Assembly (NCBI RefSeq): GCF_014212135.1
Contig: NZ_JACJVQ010000013.1
Span: 186,001 to 250,000 of the forward strand
DNA: 64,000 nucleotides
From: Cohnella thailandensis
GTDB taxonomy: Bacteria > Bacillota > Bacilli > Paenibacillales > Paenibacillaceae
Direction: 5' to 3'
Both the position numbers and the translations under genes were made by a program. Of this stretch, positions 9,317 to 17,925 are shown one piece after another. Under the pieces are notes generated by a model. That model saw nothing but the letters and a program-made list of their open reading frames with translations. It had not been told where the DNA came from and ran no database searches. Each line of letters starts with the position of its first letter. Position 1 is the stretch's first letter.

Positions 9317-9988
9317 TTAGAAGCCTAATTCTCTGAGCTTCGCTTCGGTTAGGCCGCCGCCCTTCGGACTTCCGGAGGACTGTTCTCCGAGCCTCTGCGC
9401 CAACAGATGGTCCACGTACTTGCCGAGAATGTCGCATTCGATGTTGATCGTTTCGCCCGGCTTCTTGTACTGCAGCGCCGTCTCCTGCAGAGTGTGCGGA
9501 ATAATGGATACCGTGAGCGTCCCCGCTTCCCGGTCGACGAGCGCCACCGTCAGGCTGATGCCGTCCAGCGTGACGGAGCCTTGCGGCACGATCTGGCGCA
9601 GCGTGCTTGGGTCATGCGGCTTAATCGTGAACACGACCGCGTTCGCATCCTCTCGGCGATCCGCGATCGCGCCCGTCCCGTCCGCGTGGCCTTGGACGAT
9701 ATGGCCGCCGAACCGTCCGCCCGCCATCATCGCCCTCTCCAAATTAACCGGGTTGCCGGGCTTCAGCTCGCAAAGGTTGGAGTGCCGGAACGTCTGCGGC
9801 ATGACGTCGGCGTTGAAGCTTCCGCCGTCGTAGGAGACGACGGTCAAGCAAACTCCGTTAACCGAGATGCTGTCGCCGAGCTTGACGTCTTCCAGCACCT
9901 TCTTCGCCGCGATCGTCAAGATCATCGCTTCTCCGCGCTTCTGTACCCGTCGGAGCACGCCGATCTCTTCGATGAGTCCTGTAAACAT
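9317..9988 (-). CDS. ribE: Riboflavin synthase, alpha chain
   Basis: Dismutates two lumazine molecules into riboflavin and the pyrimidinedione precursor. 223 residues with the expected duplicated lumazine-binding domains: the first begins MFTGLIEEIG and ends near GGRFGGHIVQGHADG, the second carries GSVTLDGISLTV. The ATG at 9988 gives the conserved MFTGLIEE start; a GTG three codons upstream is too near the Shine-Dalgarno. Between ribD and ribBA in the operon. Confidence 0.95.
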   Translation of the reverse strand: MFTGLIEEIGVLRRVQKRGEAMILTIAAKKVLEDVKLGDSISVNGVCLTVVSYDGGSFNADVMPQTFRHSNLCELKPGNPVNLERAMMAGGRFGGHIVQGHADGTGAIADRREDANAVVFTIKPHDPSTLRQIVPQGSVTLDGISLTVALVDREAGTLTVSIIPHTLQETALQYKKPGETINIECDILGKYVDHLLAQRLGEQSSGSPKGGGLTEAKLRELGF

Positions 9989-10004
9989 GGAGCGCACTTC
10001 CTTC

Positions 10005-11111
10005 CTACTCCGGTTTCGCCCGGTTGCTCGGATACCCCGTCACGCACCAGTCGCGACCGAAATGTTCGACCGACACGTTCTCAAGCTCGAGAGCGTCGCC
10101 CATCCGATCGGGACCTTGAAAGGCGAATGCGGACGGAGCTTCGGAGCCGACGAGCTTGGGCGCGTAGAACAGCATGATCTTGTCGACAAGACCGGCTTCC
10201 AGCAGCGATCCGTTGATCGTTCCTCCGCCTTCCACGAGAATGGAGCCGATCTCCTTCTCCCCGAGCTTCTTCAGCGCCAGAGCCAGGTCCACGCGAGGTC
10301 CCGGACCGCACGCGATCACCTCGGCTCCTTGCGCTTCCAGCTCTCGCGCTCGTTCTGCCGGCGCGCTCTCCGTCGTCAGCAGAATCGTGGGGGCTTCTCC
10401 GTTCAGCACTCTCGCGGAGACCGGCGTGCGAAGCTTGGAATCGACGACGATTCGGATCGGGTGGAGGCCCGGTACCGATAATCGGGTCGTCAATTCGGAG
10501 TCGTCGGCCAGAATCGTGCTGACTCCGACCAGGATCGCGGCGTTCCGATGGCGGAGCGTATGTACCGCTTCGCGGGCTTCGGGCCCCGTGATCCAGCGGC
10601 TGTGGCCCGTTCGGGTCGCCACTCTTCCGTCCAGCGTCGCCGCCGTCTTGATCGTCACGAAAGGAAGCTTCGTCATAATGTACTTGTTGAAAGCTTCGTT
10701 CAGCTTGCGGGACTCTTCTTCCAGCAAACCGACCGTGACGTCGACCCCGGCTTCCCGCAGCCGCTTGATGCCTCTTCCCGCGACAAGCGGATTCGGATCC
10801 GTCGCCGCGACGACCACCCGCTTGACGCCCTCTTGGATAAGTCTCTCGCAGCAAGGAGGCGTTCTCCCATGGTGGCTGCAGGGCTCGAGCGTGACGTAAG
10901 CCGTCGCTCCCTTGGCGTAATCGCCCGCCATGTTCAAAGCGTGAACCTCCGCATGTCCTTCGCCCCGCTTCAGGTGCGCGCCGATGCCGACGACCCGTCC
11001 CTCGTTCACGACGACGCATCCCACCACGGGATTGATGCTCGTCTGTCCGGCGGCGCTGGAGGCCGCTTGAAGCGCAAGTCTCATGTAGAATTCGTCATTG
11101 ATGACTTCCAT
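10005..11111 (-). CDS. ribD: Bifunctional diaminohydroxyphosphoribosylaminopyrimidine deaminase / reductase
   Basis: Performs the second and third steps of riboflavin synthesis. 368 residues: an N-terminal zinc deaminase (HAEVHAL near 50 and EPCSHHGRTPPC near 75-86) and a C-terminal NADPH-dependent reductase (TLDGRVATRTGHSRWITG, EGGGTINGSLL). The ATG at 11111 is preferred over an upstream in-frame start because AAGGGAG precedes it and the encoded N-terminus matches RibD. First gene of the operon, preceded by a long riboswitch leader. Confidence 0.94.
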   Translation of the reverse strand: MEVINDEFYMRLALQAASSAAGQTSINPVVGCVVVNEGRVVGIGAHLKRGEGHAEVHALNMAGDYAKGATAYVTLEPCSHHGRTPPCCERLIQEGVKRVVVAATDPNPLVAGRGIKRLREAGVDVTVGLLEEESRKLNEAFNKYIMTKLPFVTIKTAATLDGRVATRTGHSRWITGPEAREAVHTLRHRNAAILVGVSTILADDSELTTRLSVPGLHPIRIVVDSKLRTPVSARVLNGEAPTILLTTESAPAERARELEAQGAEVIACGPGPRVDLALALKKLGEKEIGSILVEGGGTINGSLLEAGLVDKIMLFYAPKLVGSEAPSAFAFQGPDRMGDALELENVSVEHFGRDWCVTGYPSNRAKPE

Positions 11112-11153
11112 TTCTCTCTCACTCCCTTGACGTCCGGCAATGCAAACAAATAA

Positions 11154-11180
11154 GCCCCCGGAGAACATGTCCCCAGGGGC
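11154..11180 (-). terminator. Second terminator-like hairpin in the ribD leader
   Basis: GCCCC-tGG / CCg-GGGGC stem read on the minus strand, followed by TTATTTGTTTG, placed 43 nt before the ribD ATG. It lies about 325 nt past the aptamer, so it may be a second attenuation point or a ribosome-access element rather than the riboswitch's own terminator. Confidence 0.5.
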
Positions 11181-11417
11181 AGATGGCAGTTACACAGCGT
11201 AAGACAGACCTATTGCGTGCGCGTCCGAAACCGGCGGCAATCGACCAGGCCGAGCAAGAATCGCCAAAGCAAGCTGCGAGGCAGCCGCTATTAGACTAAA
11301 CGAAAGTCGATGTTCTCTACCGCGAGCGACGACGATAGCATAGGTCCCTATCGACGAAGCCGCGCGAACCCAGACACCGCAGCTTTCATTTGTTGGCGCG
11401 AAAACGACTGATTTGTG

Positions 11418-11455
11418 AAAAAAAGGACAAAGCAGGTCGTTTCCCATCTTGTGCC
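11418..11455 (-). terminator. Expression-platform terminator of the FMN riboswitch
   Basis: Read on the minus strand, an imperfect stem GGcACAAG/CttTGTCC (11425-11455) is followed at once by seven Ts (11418-11424). It sits about 50 nt past the aptamer, the usual place for a riboswitch-controlled terminator. The stem is weak, with bulges, so the fold needs computing. Confidence 0.5.
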
Positions 11456-11506
11456 GGTAACCCGATTGTTCGCTGCATGTTGGACGCGGCAAGGCCGCGC
11501 TGCGCT

Positions 11507-11664
11507 CCTTCTCCCATCCAGACTGTAACTGTCGGTCCCGGACTCTCACCGGGTCAGCCGCCTCGCGGGCTCCGGTTGACCGGAAGCTGCAAGAACGGGT
11601 CACGGACTGACGGCGGACGGATCCGCCGAACACCGCCGGTGGGGAATTGCACCCCGCCCCGAAG
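11507..11664 (-). promoter_or_regulatory. FMN riboswitch (RFN element)
   Basis: The minus strand holds the conserved RFN sequence blocks in order: CTTCGGGGCGGGGTGCAATT at the 5' side, then CCCCACCGGCGG, a variable arm, the AGCCCGCGA block, GGTGAGAGTCCGGGACCGAC and the closing CAGTCTGGATGGGAGAAG. The outer P1 pairs CTTC with GAAG. It lies upstream of ribD, so FMN binding should shut down the whole ribD-ribE-ribBA-ribH operon. Family recognition is firm; the switching mode is inferred. Confidence 0.95.
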
Positions 11665-11956
11665 GTAGACGCTTGAATCAATGACTTTGTAAATCACCGT
11701 TAACCGTAAGAGAACTCTCTTAAAGCTTACGTTGATTGGAATAGTAACACTACGGCGGCAAAATTGCAACCACCTTTCCATTCGTTTTCAAAGGTAAACG
11801 CATTCAATTCATCGTTTTAGTCGGAATTGCTTTCTTCGACCTCACGAATTCCTCGAACAAAAAAGGGCTGCCACTCTTCGACACACATTTCGGTTCGCTC
11901 CTTATATAATGAGAACCGAGTTATTATTTTTCAATTATGGATGAGGAAGGGATTAA
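11665..11956. other. Intergenic region between the rib leader and the secreted repeat protein gene
   Basis: About 290 nt with no supported gene. It should hold the rib operon promoter (minus) and that of the gene at 11957 (plus). A TATAAT is present at 11905-11910 on the plus strand, but no convincing -35 lies 16-18 nt before it. Confidence 0.5.
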
Positions 11957-12820
11957 ATGAGAAAAAAAGGGTTTTCGCTGCTGATCGGGATCGTCATGTT
12001 TCTCTCGCTTTCCAGTCAAGCATTCGCGGCACCGTCTTCCATCGCTACCTCGTGCGGAGTCGCCAAAGGAACGGCATCGTCGCCTATCCGGATTTGCAGC
12101 TCGGAAGACTTGAAGCTGTTGGCCTCGTATCCGAGCTCCCACTTCTTATTGAGAAACAGTATTGCGGTCGATGATGCCTGGATTCCGGTCCCGTCATTCT
12201 CCGGTACGTTTAACGGGAACCATCATACGATATCCGGCTTGCAGGACAGCTTGATCGATCAGAACTACGGGACGATCAGAAACCTGATCTTGTCGTCCTC
12301 CGTCCTCCATGACCAAAGAGGAGCCTTGTCGATCGCCAATTATGGATACGTATCCAATCTTAAGGTTTATGGCGAGGTCTACGGCGATAACGCGGGGGGA
12401 ATCGCGAGCCTCAACGAAGGAACCATCGAGTACTCGTCTTCCTTCATGGAGATCGGCGGCAAGTCCGTAACCGGAGGGATCGCGGCCCGGAACGGGAAGA
12501 ACGGCATCATCCGTTATTCGCATTTCAGCGGAGAAGCGGGCGCATTCGCCCAGAGCGGCGGAATAACCGCCTTTAACGAGGGATTGATCGCGAATTCCTT
12601 CTCGTGGGGGAAAGTTTCCGTGGTGAGCGGAGGCGCGGGAGGCGTAGTGGCCCACAATTATCCCGGAGGCGCGATCCGAACCAGCTGGTCGGCGGGAGAA
12701 GTTCATTATCTGTACGAGCCGCGGCTCGATGTCGGCAAATTCGCGGGCAAAAACAGCGGAATTATCGTCAACCCGATCATCACGAACCACGTTTATGCAG
12801 ATGGCGTTCTGGTGGAGTAA
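11957..12820 (+). CDS. Secreted protein with GLUG-type repeats
   Basis: 287-residue exported protein of unknown function. A signal peptide (KKGFSLLIGIVMFLSLSS, cleavage near AFA-AP at about 25) leads into a Cys-containing segment (C...CSS) and then about five repeats of the GLUG kind, each reading roughly GGIxxxNxGxIxxSxS, for example GGIASLNEGTIEYSSS and GGITAFNEGLIANSFS. Such repeats form a right-handed beta-helix in cell-surface proteins. GGAAGGG precedes the ATG. It stands alone on the plus strand between the rib and ppiB genes and ends at a bidirectional terminator. Surface or wall role is inference. Confidence 0.8.
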   Translation: MRKKGFSLLIGIVMFLSLSSQAFAAPSSIATSCGVAKGTASSPIRICSSEDLKLLASYPSSHFLLRNSIAVDDAWIPVPSFSGTFNGNHHTISGLQDSLIDQNYGTIRNLILSSSVLHDQRGALSIANYGYVSNLKVYGEVYGDNAGGIASLNEGTIEYSSSFMEIGGKSVTGGIAARNGKNGIIRYSHFSGEAGAFAQSGGITAFNEGLIANSFSWGKVSVVSGGAGGVVAHNYPGGAIRTSWSAGEVHYLYEPRLDVGKFAGKNSGIIVNPIITNHVYADGVLVE

Positions 12821-12856
12821 GACCGAAACGTTGCTCGCGAATCGAATGAAATAAAG

Positions 12857-12895
12857 CAAACCCTCCGAACGTTGCGAATAACGTCGGAGGGTTTG
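12857..12895. terminator. Bidirectional terminator between the GLUG-repeat gene and ppiB
   Basis: Near-perfect long stem CAAACCCTCCGA-CGTT / AACG-TCGGAGGGTTTG with a 6-nt loop. T-rich sequence (TTTGTCGTTT) follows on the plus strand and GCTTTATTT on the minus strand, serving the convergent genes. Confidence 0.88.
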
Positions 12896-12917
12896 TCGTT
12901 TGGCCCGAGGGTCGGAA

Positions 12918-13346
12918 TTACTCTTCCCACACCTTGACTTCGTTCATCTTGCTGCCGCCGCGAAGCTCGTCGACATGCTCCATGCCCGAAGTGACCTTGC
13001 CGAATACCGTGTGCACGCCGTCCAGGTGCGGTTGCGGAGCGTACGTGATGTAGAACTGGCTGCCGCCCGTGTTCGGACCGCGGTGAGCCATGGCGAGAAC
13101 GCCGCGCTCGTGCTTGTTCGGATTGATTTCGCAATCGATCTCGTAGCCAGGGCCACCGGCACCTGTTCCCTGTGGGCAACCGCCTTGAGCGACGAAGCCC
13201 GGGATGACGCGGTGGAACGTCAAGCCGTTGTAGAAGCCGCTGTTCGCCAGCTTCTCGAAGTTCGCGACCGTATTCGGCGCGTCCTTATCGAAAAATTCAA
13301 TCTCAATCGCATTGCCGTTCTCCAGCGTGATCGTGCCTTTCTTCAT
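12918..13346 (-). CDS. ppiB: Peptidyl-prolyl cis-trans isomerase, cyclophilin type
   Basis: Cytosolic cyclophilin of 142 residues that speeds proline isomerisation during folding. Hallmarks are [13 protein letters not shown] near 44-56, [17 protein letters not shown] (the drug-binding and catalytic groove) and [22 protein letters not shown] precedes the ATG. It lies 50 nt downstream of lysA in the same direction, matching the ppiB-rib neighbourhood of Bacillus. Confidence 0.95.
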   Translation of the reverse strand: MKKGTITLENGNAIEIEFFDKDAPNTVANFEKLANSGFYNGLTFHRVIPGFVAQGGCPQGTGAGGPGYEIDCEINPNKHERGVLAMAHRGPNTGGSQFYITYAPQPHLDGVHTVFGKVTSGMEHVDELRGGSKMNEVKVWEE

Positions 13347-13396
13347 TCCCTGTCACCTCGTAAGCGTAAATGGTTTGCGGCCGATAGAATTCTATC

Positions 13397-14734
13397 TTAC
13401 TTGGCTACCGCCTGCTTGCGCAAGCGCGCCGGAATCAAGTCGTTGCCTACGATGTTGTCGTAAGTCTCGCGAGCAACGACAAGGTCGGCCTGTCCGTCGC
13501 GTACGAAGACGACAGCGGGACGGCGAATCCGGTTGTAGTTGCTGGCCATGGCATAATTGTACGCTCCCGTGCAGAAGACCGCAAGCAGGTCGCCCGTTTG
13601 CACCTTCGGCAGGTTCAGATCCCAGATGAGCATGTCGCCGCTTTCGCAGCACTTGCCCGCGATCGAGACGACCTCGGAGACGGCTTCGTTCGCGCGGTTG
13701 GCGAGAACCGCTTCGTACTTGGACTCATAGAGAGCCGGACGCGGATTGTCGGTCATGCCGCCGTCGACGGCCACGTACTTGCGCACGCCCGGAATGTCTT
13801 TGCTCGTTCCGACCGTGTACAGTGTCGTGCCCGCGTCGCCGACGATGCTGCGGCCCGGTTCGACCCAGATCTCCGGAAGCGGATATTCCGCGGCCGTGAA
13901 CTCGCCGATGATCGCGTCGGTAATGGCCTTAACGTAAGTCGCGACCGGAAGCGGAGTATCTCCTTCGACATAACGGATGCCGAAGCCGCCGCCGAGGTTA
14001 ATGACCGGGAACGTCGCGTCCAGCTTGTCGCGCACGTCGATGGAGAACGCGGCAACCTTCTCGACGGCCATGCGGAAGCCTTCTACCTCGAAGATCTGCG
14101 AGCCGATGTGCGAGTGAACGCCGAGCAGCTTCAGCTGAGGAAGCCCCAGCGCCGTCTTCACCGCTTCGAACGCCGTGCCGTTGCCGATGTCGAAGCCGAA
14201 CTTCGAATCCTGCTGGCCGGTGGAGATGTAGTCGTGAGTATGCGCTTCGACTCCCGGAGTCACGCGCAGAAGGATATTGACTTGCTTGTTGTGATCGACA
14301 GCGATCGCGTTCAGAAGCTGAAGCTCCACGAAGTTGTCCACGACGAAGCAGCCGATATTCGCCTTAAGCGCCATCTCGATTTCTTCCGGCGTCTTGTTGT
14401 TGCCGTGGAAGTGGATGCGCTCCGCCGGGAAGCCGGCTTGCAGAGCGGTGTACAACTCGCCGTCGGAGACGACGTCCAGGCTCATTCCTTCTTCTTCCGC
14501 GAGTCGGCACATCGCCATCACGCAGAATGCCTTGGAAGCGTAAGCGACCTGGAAGCGGAGTCCCGTCTCGCGGAACGCCTCCATGTACTCCCGGGCGCGT
14601 TGGCGCACGAGCGCCTCGTCCACGATATAAAGCGGAGTGCCGAACTCCTTGGCTAGATCGGTGACGTCGCAGCCTCCGATTTCAAGATGTCCTTTGTCAT
14701 TAATGCGGCTGGTTCCATGCAGGTACATTCCCAT
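13397..14734 (-). CDS. lysA: Diaminopimelate decarboxylase
   Basis: PLP enzyme for the last step of lysine synthesis, meso-DAP to L-lysine. 445 residues. The PLP lysine is K68 in VAYASKAF, with HSHIGSQI and NLGGGFGI binding the cofactor phosphate, and CCESGD carrying the substrate-side Cys. An alternative ATG at 14728 gives a MYLHGTS start and better Shine-Dalgarno spacing (9 nt), so the true start may be two codons in. It follows spoVAF, the same position as at the end of the B. subtilis spoVA operon. Confidence 0.96.
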   Translation of the reverse strand: MGMYLHGTSRINDKGHLEIGGCDVTDLAKEFGTPLYIVDEALVRQRAREYMEAFRETGLRFQVAYASKAFCVMAMCRLAEEEGMSLDVVSDGELYTALQAGFPAERIHFHGNNKTPEEIEMALKANIGCFVVDNFVELQLLNAIAVDHNKQVNILLRVTPGVEAHTHDYISTGQQDSKFGFDIGNGTAFEAVKTALGLPQLKLLGVHSHIGSQIFEVEGFRMAVEKVAAFSIDVRDKLDATFPVINLGGGFGIRYVEGDTPLPVATYVKAITDAIIGEFTAAEYPLPEIWVEPGRSIVGDAGTTLYTVGTSKDIPGVRKYVAVDGGMTDNPRPALYESKYEAVLANRANEAVSEVVSIAGKCCESGDMLIWDLNLPKVQTGDLLAVFCTGAYNYAMASNYNRIRRPAVVFVRDGQADLVVARETYDNIVGNDLIPARLRKQAVAK

Positions 14735-14877
14735 TATCCCCTTTAACGAATATTCTCGGATTCGGACGACCGACGGCCGATCGCGGTCCGGTCATTTGCA
14801 CGATTTATCCTAGTATATCCGATCCTGTCCGCGCGGGAAATGGAGGATTTAGAAGAACATTTGCATTCGTTCCTTCG

Positions 14878-16668
14878 CTACCCGTGCCGCTCGCTTTCTC
14901 CGGCTCCTCTTTCCGTTGTCGCGAGGGGCTGCTTGACGTTCTGTTTCGTTCGGTTGATCGAGGGTCTAACCTTGTTCTTGGGCCGCGGCCTGCGCAGGAT
15001 AACGGCCAGCAACGCGCCCGCGTTGAACGGAATGAACGGCCACAGGTACGGGGAGTTGAACGAACGGGTAAGCGACAGCCAAATGACGATAATCGTCGTG
15101 GCGGCGATCAAACCCGGCGCTTGGAACGCGAAAGCCGCAAGCAGCAGCACCAGCCGTACGATCCGGTTCGCCAAGCCGAGCTCATAGCTGGGGGTGGCGA
15201 ACATTCCGATCGCGGCAACCGCCATGTACAAAATAACCTCGTTGATAAAAAGCCCCGTCTTCACGGCGATATCGCCGACGAGAATAGCCGATACGAGCGA
15301 CATCGCGGTCACGAGCGGAGACGGGGTATGGACGGCCGCCAGCCGCATCAGATCGACCCCGACCTCGACCAACAGGAATTGAAGGACCAGAGGCAGGTCC
15401 CCCGTTTTGTTCGCTCCGAGAAACCAAAGCCAATGCGGACGCAATTCCGGATGCTCGGCGAACAAGAACCAGAGCGGCAGGAGGAATATCGAAGACAGGA
15501 TTCCGAAAAAGCGAACCCAGCGCAAATACGTGCCGATGAAGGCGTTCTGGCGATTTTCCTCGGCATGCTGGACCAGATCGAAGTACGTCGTCGGAAGCAC
15601 GATAACGCTAGGCGATGTATCCACGATGACCGAAACGCTGCCGTTCATCATATGCGCGGCAACGACGTCCGGCCTCTCGGAATACCGAACGAGAGGGAAC
15701 GGATTCCAGTCCGTCTTGACCGTCAGTTCCTCCAGCTGCTTGTCGGCGAGCGGGATTCCGTCGATGTTGATGGCTTGAATTTTATCGCGGAGCGATTCCA
15801 CCAGCTTCGGGTCGGCAATGTCCTCGACATAGCCCATCGCCACGTCGGTCTGGGTGCGGGTTCCCACCTTGAGGATCTCGAAACGGAGGTGGGGATCCCG
15901 CAGTCTCCGGCGCACGAGCGCCACGTTCATCAGCAGCGTCTCCGTGAAGCCGTCCTTGCTTCCCCGCACGACCTTCTCGAGAACGGGCTCGTCGGGCGTT
16001 CGGGTCGGGTACTGCTTCGCATCGATAATCAGGGCGGTACTTTCTCCATCCACGTAGAAAGCGGTATTGCCGATCATCACTTCCTCGATGAGCTTCTGCA
16101 TGGAATTCGTCACGGTCACCTGTACGGCCGGCAAATAAAATTCGAAGAACGTCTTTAAGGCGCTGCTGCCCTGGCGAAGCGACTCCGGATCCAGATAGCT
16201 CAGCCTTTTGATAACCTCCGTCAAGGAGACGTCTTTCGTAAAACAGCTCAGGAAAAGCAGGCCCGTGCGTTTATGGCCGAAGGTCATCTGCCGTACCTGC
16301 ACGTCGAAGCTGGACTCCAATCCGCTTTTGCGCTTCAGCTCTTCCAGCCAATCGTCGATATCGGGAGGAATCCGATCCTCGGGCTTGAGATCGTCCGGAT
16401 CGGAGACGTTGAAGCCCCCCGGCTCTTGCCTTCTCTCGGACCGGTCCCGCGAAGAAGCTTCCCTGCCTTCCCGCTCCCGATCGGCATGCGCCCGACCCTC
16501 TCGCTCCGATCGCTCCTTCTCCTCGCGTTTACGGTTCACTCCGACAGGCTTCGGAACGATCATCCCGTTCTCGTTTCTGCCTTCATCCTGCAGGGGTGCC
16601 ATCGTCTCGGCTGCCGGTTTTCTCTCGGCGGTGGATAGGTCCATGCTGCCATGCTCGTTCGTTTCCAT
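14878..16668 (-). CDS. spoVAF: Stage V sporulation protein AF (GerA-type membrane protein)
   Basis: Member of the GerA/SpoVAF family, 596 residues. The first 110 residues are an unusually long, charged, Glu/Arg-rich region (ADREREGREASSRDRSERR), followed by the conserved cytosolic half and at least five membrane segments between about 380 and 545. The tail is basic (RRPRPKNKVRP). AGGAGG lies 8 nt before the ATG. Position between spoVAB and lysA supports SpoVAF over a germinant receptor A subunit. Its job is probably in the inner spore membrane alongside the SpoVA channel. Confidence 0.85.
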   Translation of the reverse strand: METNEHGSMDLSTAERKPAAETMAPLQDEGRNENGMIVPKPVGVNRKREEKERSEREGRAHADREREGREASSRDRSERRQEPGGFNVSDPDDLKPEDRIPPDIDDWLEELKRKSGLESSFDVQVRQMTFGHKRTGLLFLSCFTKDVSLTEVIKRLSYLDPESLRQGSSALKTFFEFYLPAVQVTVTNSMQKLIEEVMIGNTAFYVDGESTALIIDAKQYPTRTPDEPVLEKVVRGSKDGFTETLLMNVALVRRRLRDPHLRFEILKVGTRTQTDVAMGYVEDIADPKLVESLRDKIQAINIDGIPLADKQLEELTVKTDWNPFPLVRYSERPDVVAAHMMNGSVSVIVDTSPSVIVLPTTYFDLVQHAEENRQNAFIGTYLRWVRFFGILSSIFLLPLWFLFAEHPELRPHWLWFLGANKTGDLPLVLQFLLVEVGVDLMRLAAVHTPSPLVTAMSLVSAILVGDIAVKTGLFINEVILYMAVAAIGMFATPSYELGLANRIVRLVLLLAAFAFQAPGLIAATTIIVIWLSLTRSFNSPYLWPFIPFNAGALLAVILRRPRPKNKVRPSINRTKQNVKQPLATTERGAGESERHG

Positions 16669-16693
16669 CTCGAACCCCTCCTTTTTCCAAATC

Positions 16694-17122
16694 TTATCTA
16701 GGTTGCAATATCAGCCAATCCACGAGCGATCCGGTTGTCTTCCCTAGAGCCAACGCGATCAAGAGAGCGAACAAATATCTTTTGAGGCCCAATTGCTTCG
16801 TCAGAATGGGAATGACGTTCAGCACCTCCGTCAAAGCGGCCGACATCATGCCGACGAACACCCCTTGGAACACCGCCGGGATGAGCAGAATCGCCTGGGG
16901 AAGAACAAACCTCCAACCGAAGAAATCCGCGCAGCACCAATAGACCGCCCCCGCCAACAGAGCGGACTCGAACACCCAAGAGCGCCGATGGGCGCGGGTA
17001 AGCTGGACGAGCCGGGGGATCAGGTCCAATACGATCAGCAGCGCGATAAAAGCGCTGCCCACGGCGAACCCGCCGGCCAGAGCGACGACGGAGACGAGAG
17101 CGAACCCGGCCGCCTCAATCAT
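16694..17122 (-). CDS. spoVAB: Stage V sporulation protein AB
   Basis: 142-residue integral membrane protein with about four helices, part of the spoVA locus linked to dipicolinate uptake into the forespore. The sequence GVFVGMMSAALTEVLNVIPILTKQLGL is characteristic of SpoVAB and covers the C-terminal half. Its start overlaps the spoVAA stop by 8 nt, so translation is coupled. Its exact function is not known even in B. subtilis, where it is partly dispensable. Confidence 0.92.
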   Translation of the reverse strand: MIEAAGFALVSVVALAGGFAVGSAFIALLIVLDLIPRLVQLTRAHRRSWVFESALLAGAVYWCCADFFGWRFVLPQAILLIPAVFQGVFVGMMSAALTEVLNVIPILTKQLGLKRYLFALLIALALGKTTGSLVDWLILQPR

Positions 17123-17747
17123 GGCGCGCCTCCCGGGCCCGCTCTTGCTTCTTCCGGAATTCTTCCGTTATGACGTAATGGTTGACGTTCTCCTGGTACA
17201 TGAACATCTCGACCTCGAGCGGATTCGGTTCGTCGCTTCGGCGCTTGCGGAACAGCCGATTGAAGAACAGCAGCATGCCGAGCCCGACCCCGATGGAATA
17301 CGGAATCTGGAACAGCCAAGGGTGCCGGTCGCCGCTTCCGGTGAGCAGCTCGACCACCCTTCGCTGCACCAAAGGCATATTCACGTCGGCATGGAAGTTG
17401 ACGATCGTCATCCCGGAACCGAAGAACAGAAGGAGCCACGCAAGCACAAGCGCGACTCTCCTCGGCTTCTGCTCCCCGTTCTTCGTGATCTCGACCAGCA
17501 CATGCGGTTCCCCGTAAGTCTCGATGACGATGCCCGGAGCTTCTTCGCGAATTCGGCGAACGATGTTCAGCATATCGATAATAAGCCGATCGCCGTCTTC
17601 CGGCTTCGCCCGGACCAGCTCAAGCTCCGACAGCCTCCTCTCGACATCCGGTTCCGAAACGATCCGCGCGATGTCGCCCAATCGAACCGCTTCGCCTTGT
17701 TTCATGACAATTCTGCGCCTAAGACGCAGGTAGACGGTCGTCTCCAC
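17115..17747 (-). CDS. spoVAA: Stage V sporulation protein AA
   Basis: First gene of the spoVA set, 210 residues. The N-terminal half is a soluble domain (VYLRLRRR..., DIARIVSEPDVERRLSELEL) and the C-terminal half has two membrane helices (about 96-114 and 147-163). Starts at GTG 17747 behind GGGAGGAG. It overlaps spoVAB by 8 nt. A sigma-G-like -10 (CATACTA) lies about 70 nt upstream, in line with forespore expression. The family role is in DPA handling; a direct activity is unknown. Confidence 0.9.
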   Translation of the reverse strand: METTVYLRLRRRIVMKQGEAVRLGDIARIVSEPDVERRLSELELVRAKPEDGDRLIIDMLNIVRRIREEAPGIVIETYGEPHVLVEITKNGEQKPRRVALVLAWLLLFFGSGMTIVNFHADVNMPLVQRRVVELLTGSGDRHPWLFQIPYSIGVGLGMLLFFNRLFRKRRSDEPNPLEVEMFMYQENVNHYVITEEFRKKQERAREARHD

Positions 17748-17819
17748 CGGCTTCCCACTCCTCCCGCAGCGTTACCCGCCTAAATCTCGATTGACGCCGA
17801 TTCGCACCATCCTTGCCAG

Positions 17820-17849
17820 TAGTATGAAACAAATGAACGGAACAAATCC
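17820..17849 (-). promoter_or_regulatory. Possible sigma-G promoter for spoVAA
   Basis: The minus strand shows CATACTA (17820-17826), fitting the sigma-G -10 CATnnTA, with a poorer -35 (GGATTT) 17 nt upstream. It is 73 nt before spoVAA and behind the sigF terminator. The B. subtilis spoVA operon is known to be sigma-G-dependent; the weak -35 keeps confidence modest. Confidence 0.42.
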
Positions 17850-17872
17850 CCCAAAAATCGCCTCCGATAGAC

Positions 17873-17913
17873 GAAAAAACGCCCGCGCCTGGAAGCCGGG
17901 AGGCTTGGCGCGG
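17873..17913 (-). terminator. Rho-independent terminator after sigF
   Basis: Minus-strand stem CCGCGCC/GGCGCGG with an inner AAGCC/GGCTT stem, followed by GCG and TTTTTT. It lies 13 nt past the sigF stop and separates spoIIA from spoVA transcription. Confidence 0.88.
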
Positions 17914-17925
17914 ACGGTTCGGGAT

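Noticed and set aside
11348-11389. 13-codon mini-frame in the rib leader
   Set aside because: No Shine-Dalgarno site and no conservation evidence; recorded only as a possible leader peptide.
11190-11681. 163-codon minus-strand frame across the rib leader
   Set aside because: It covers the FMN aptamer and terminators, and the region is explained by RNA structure.
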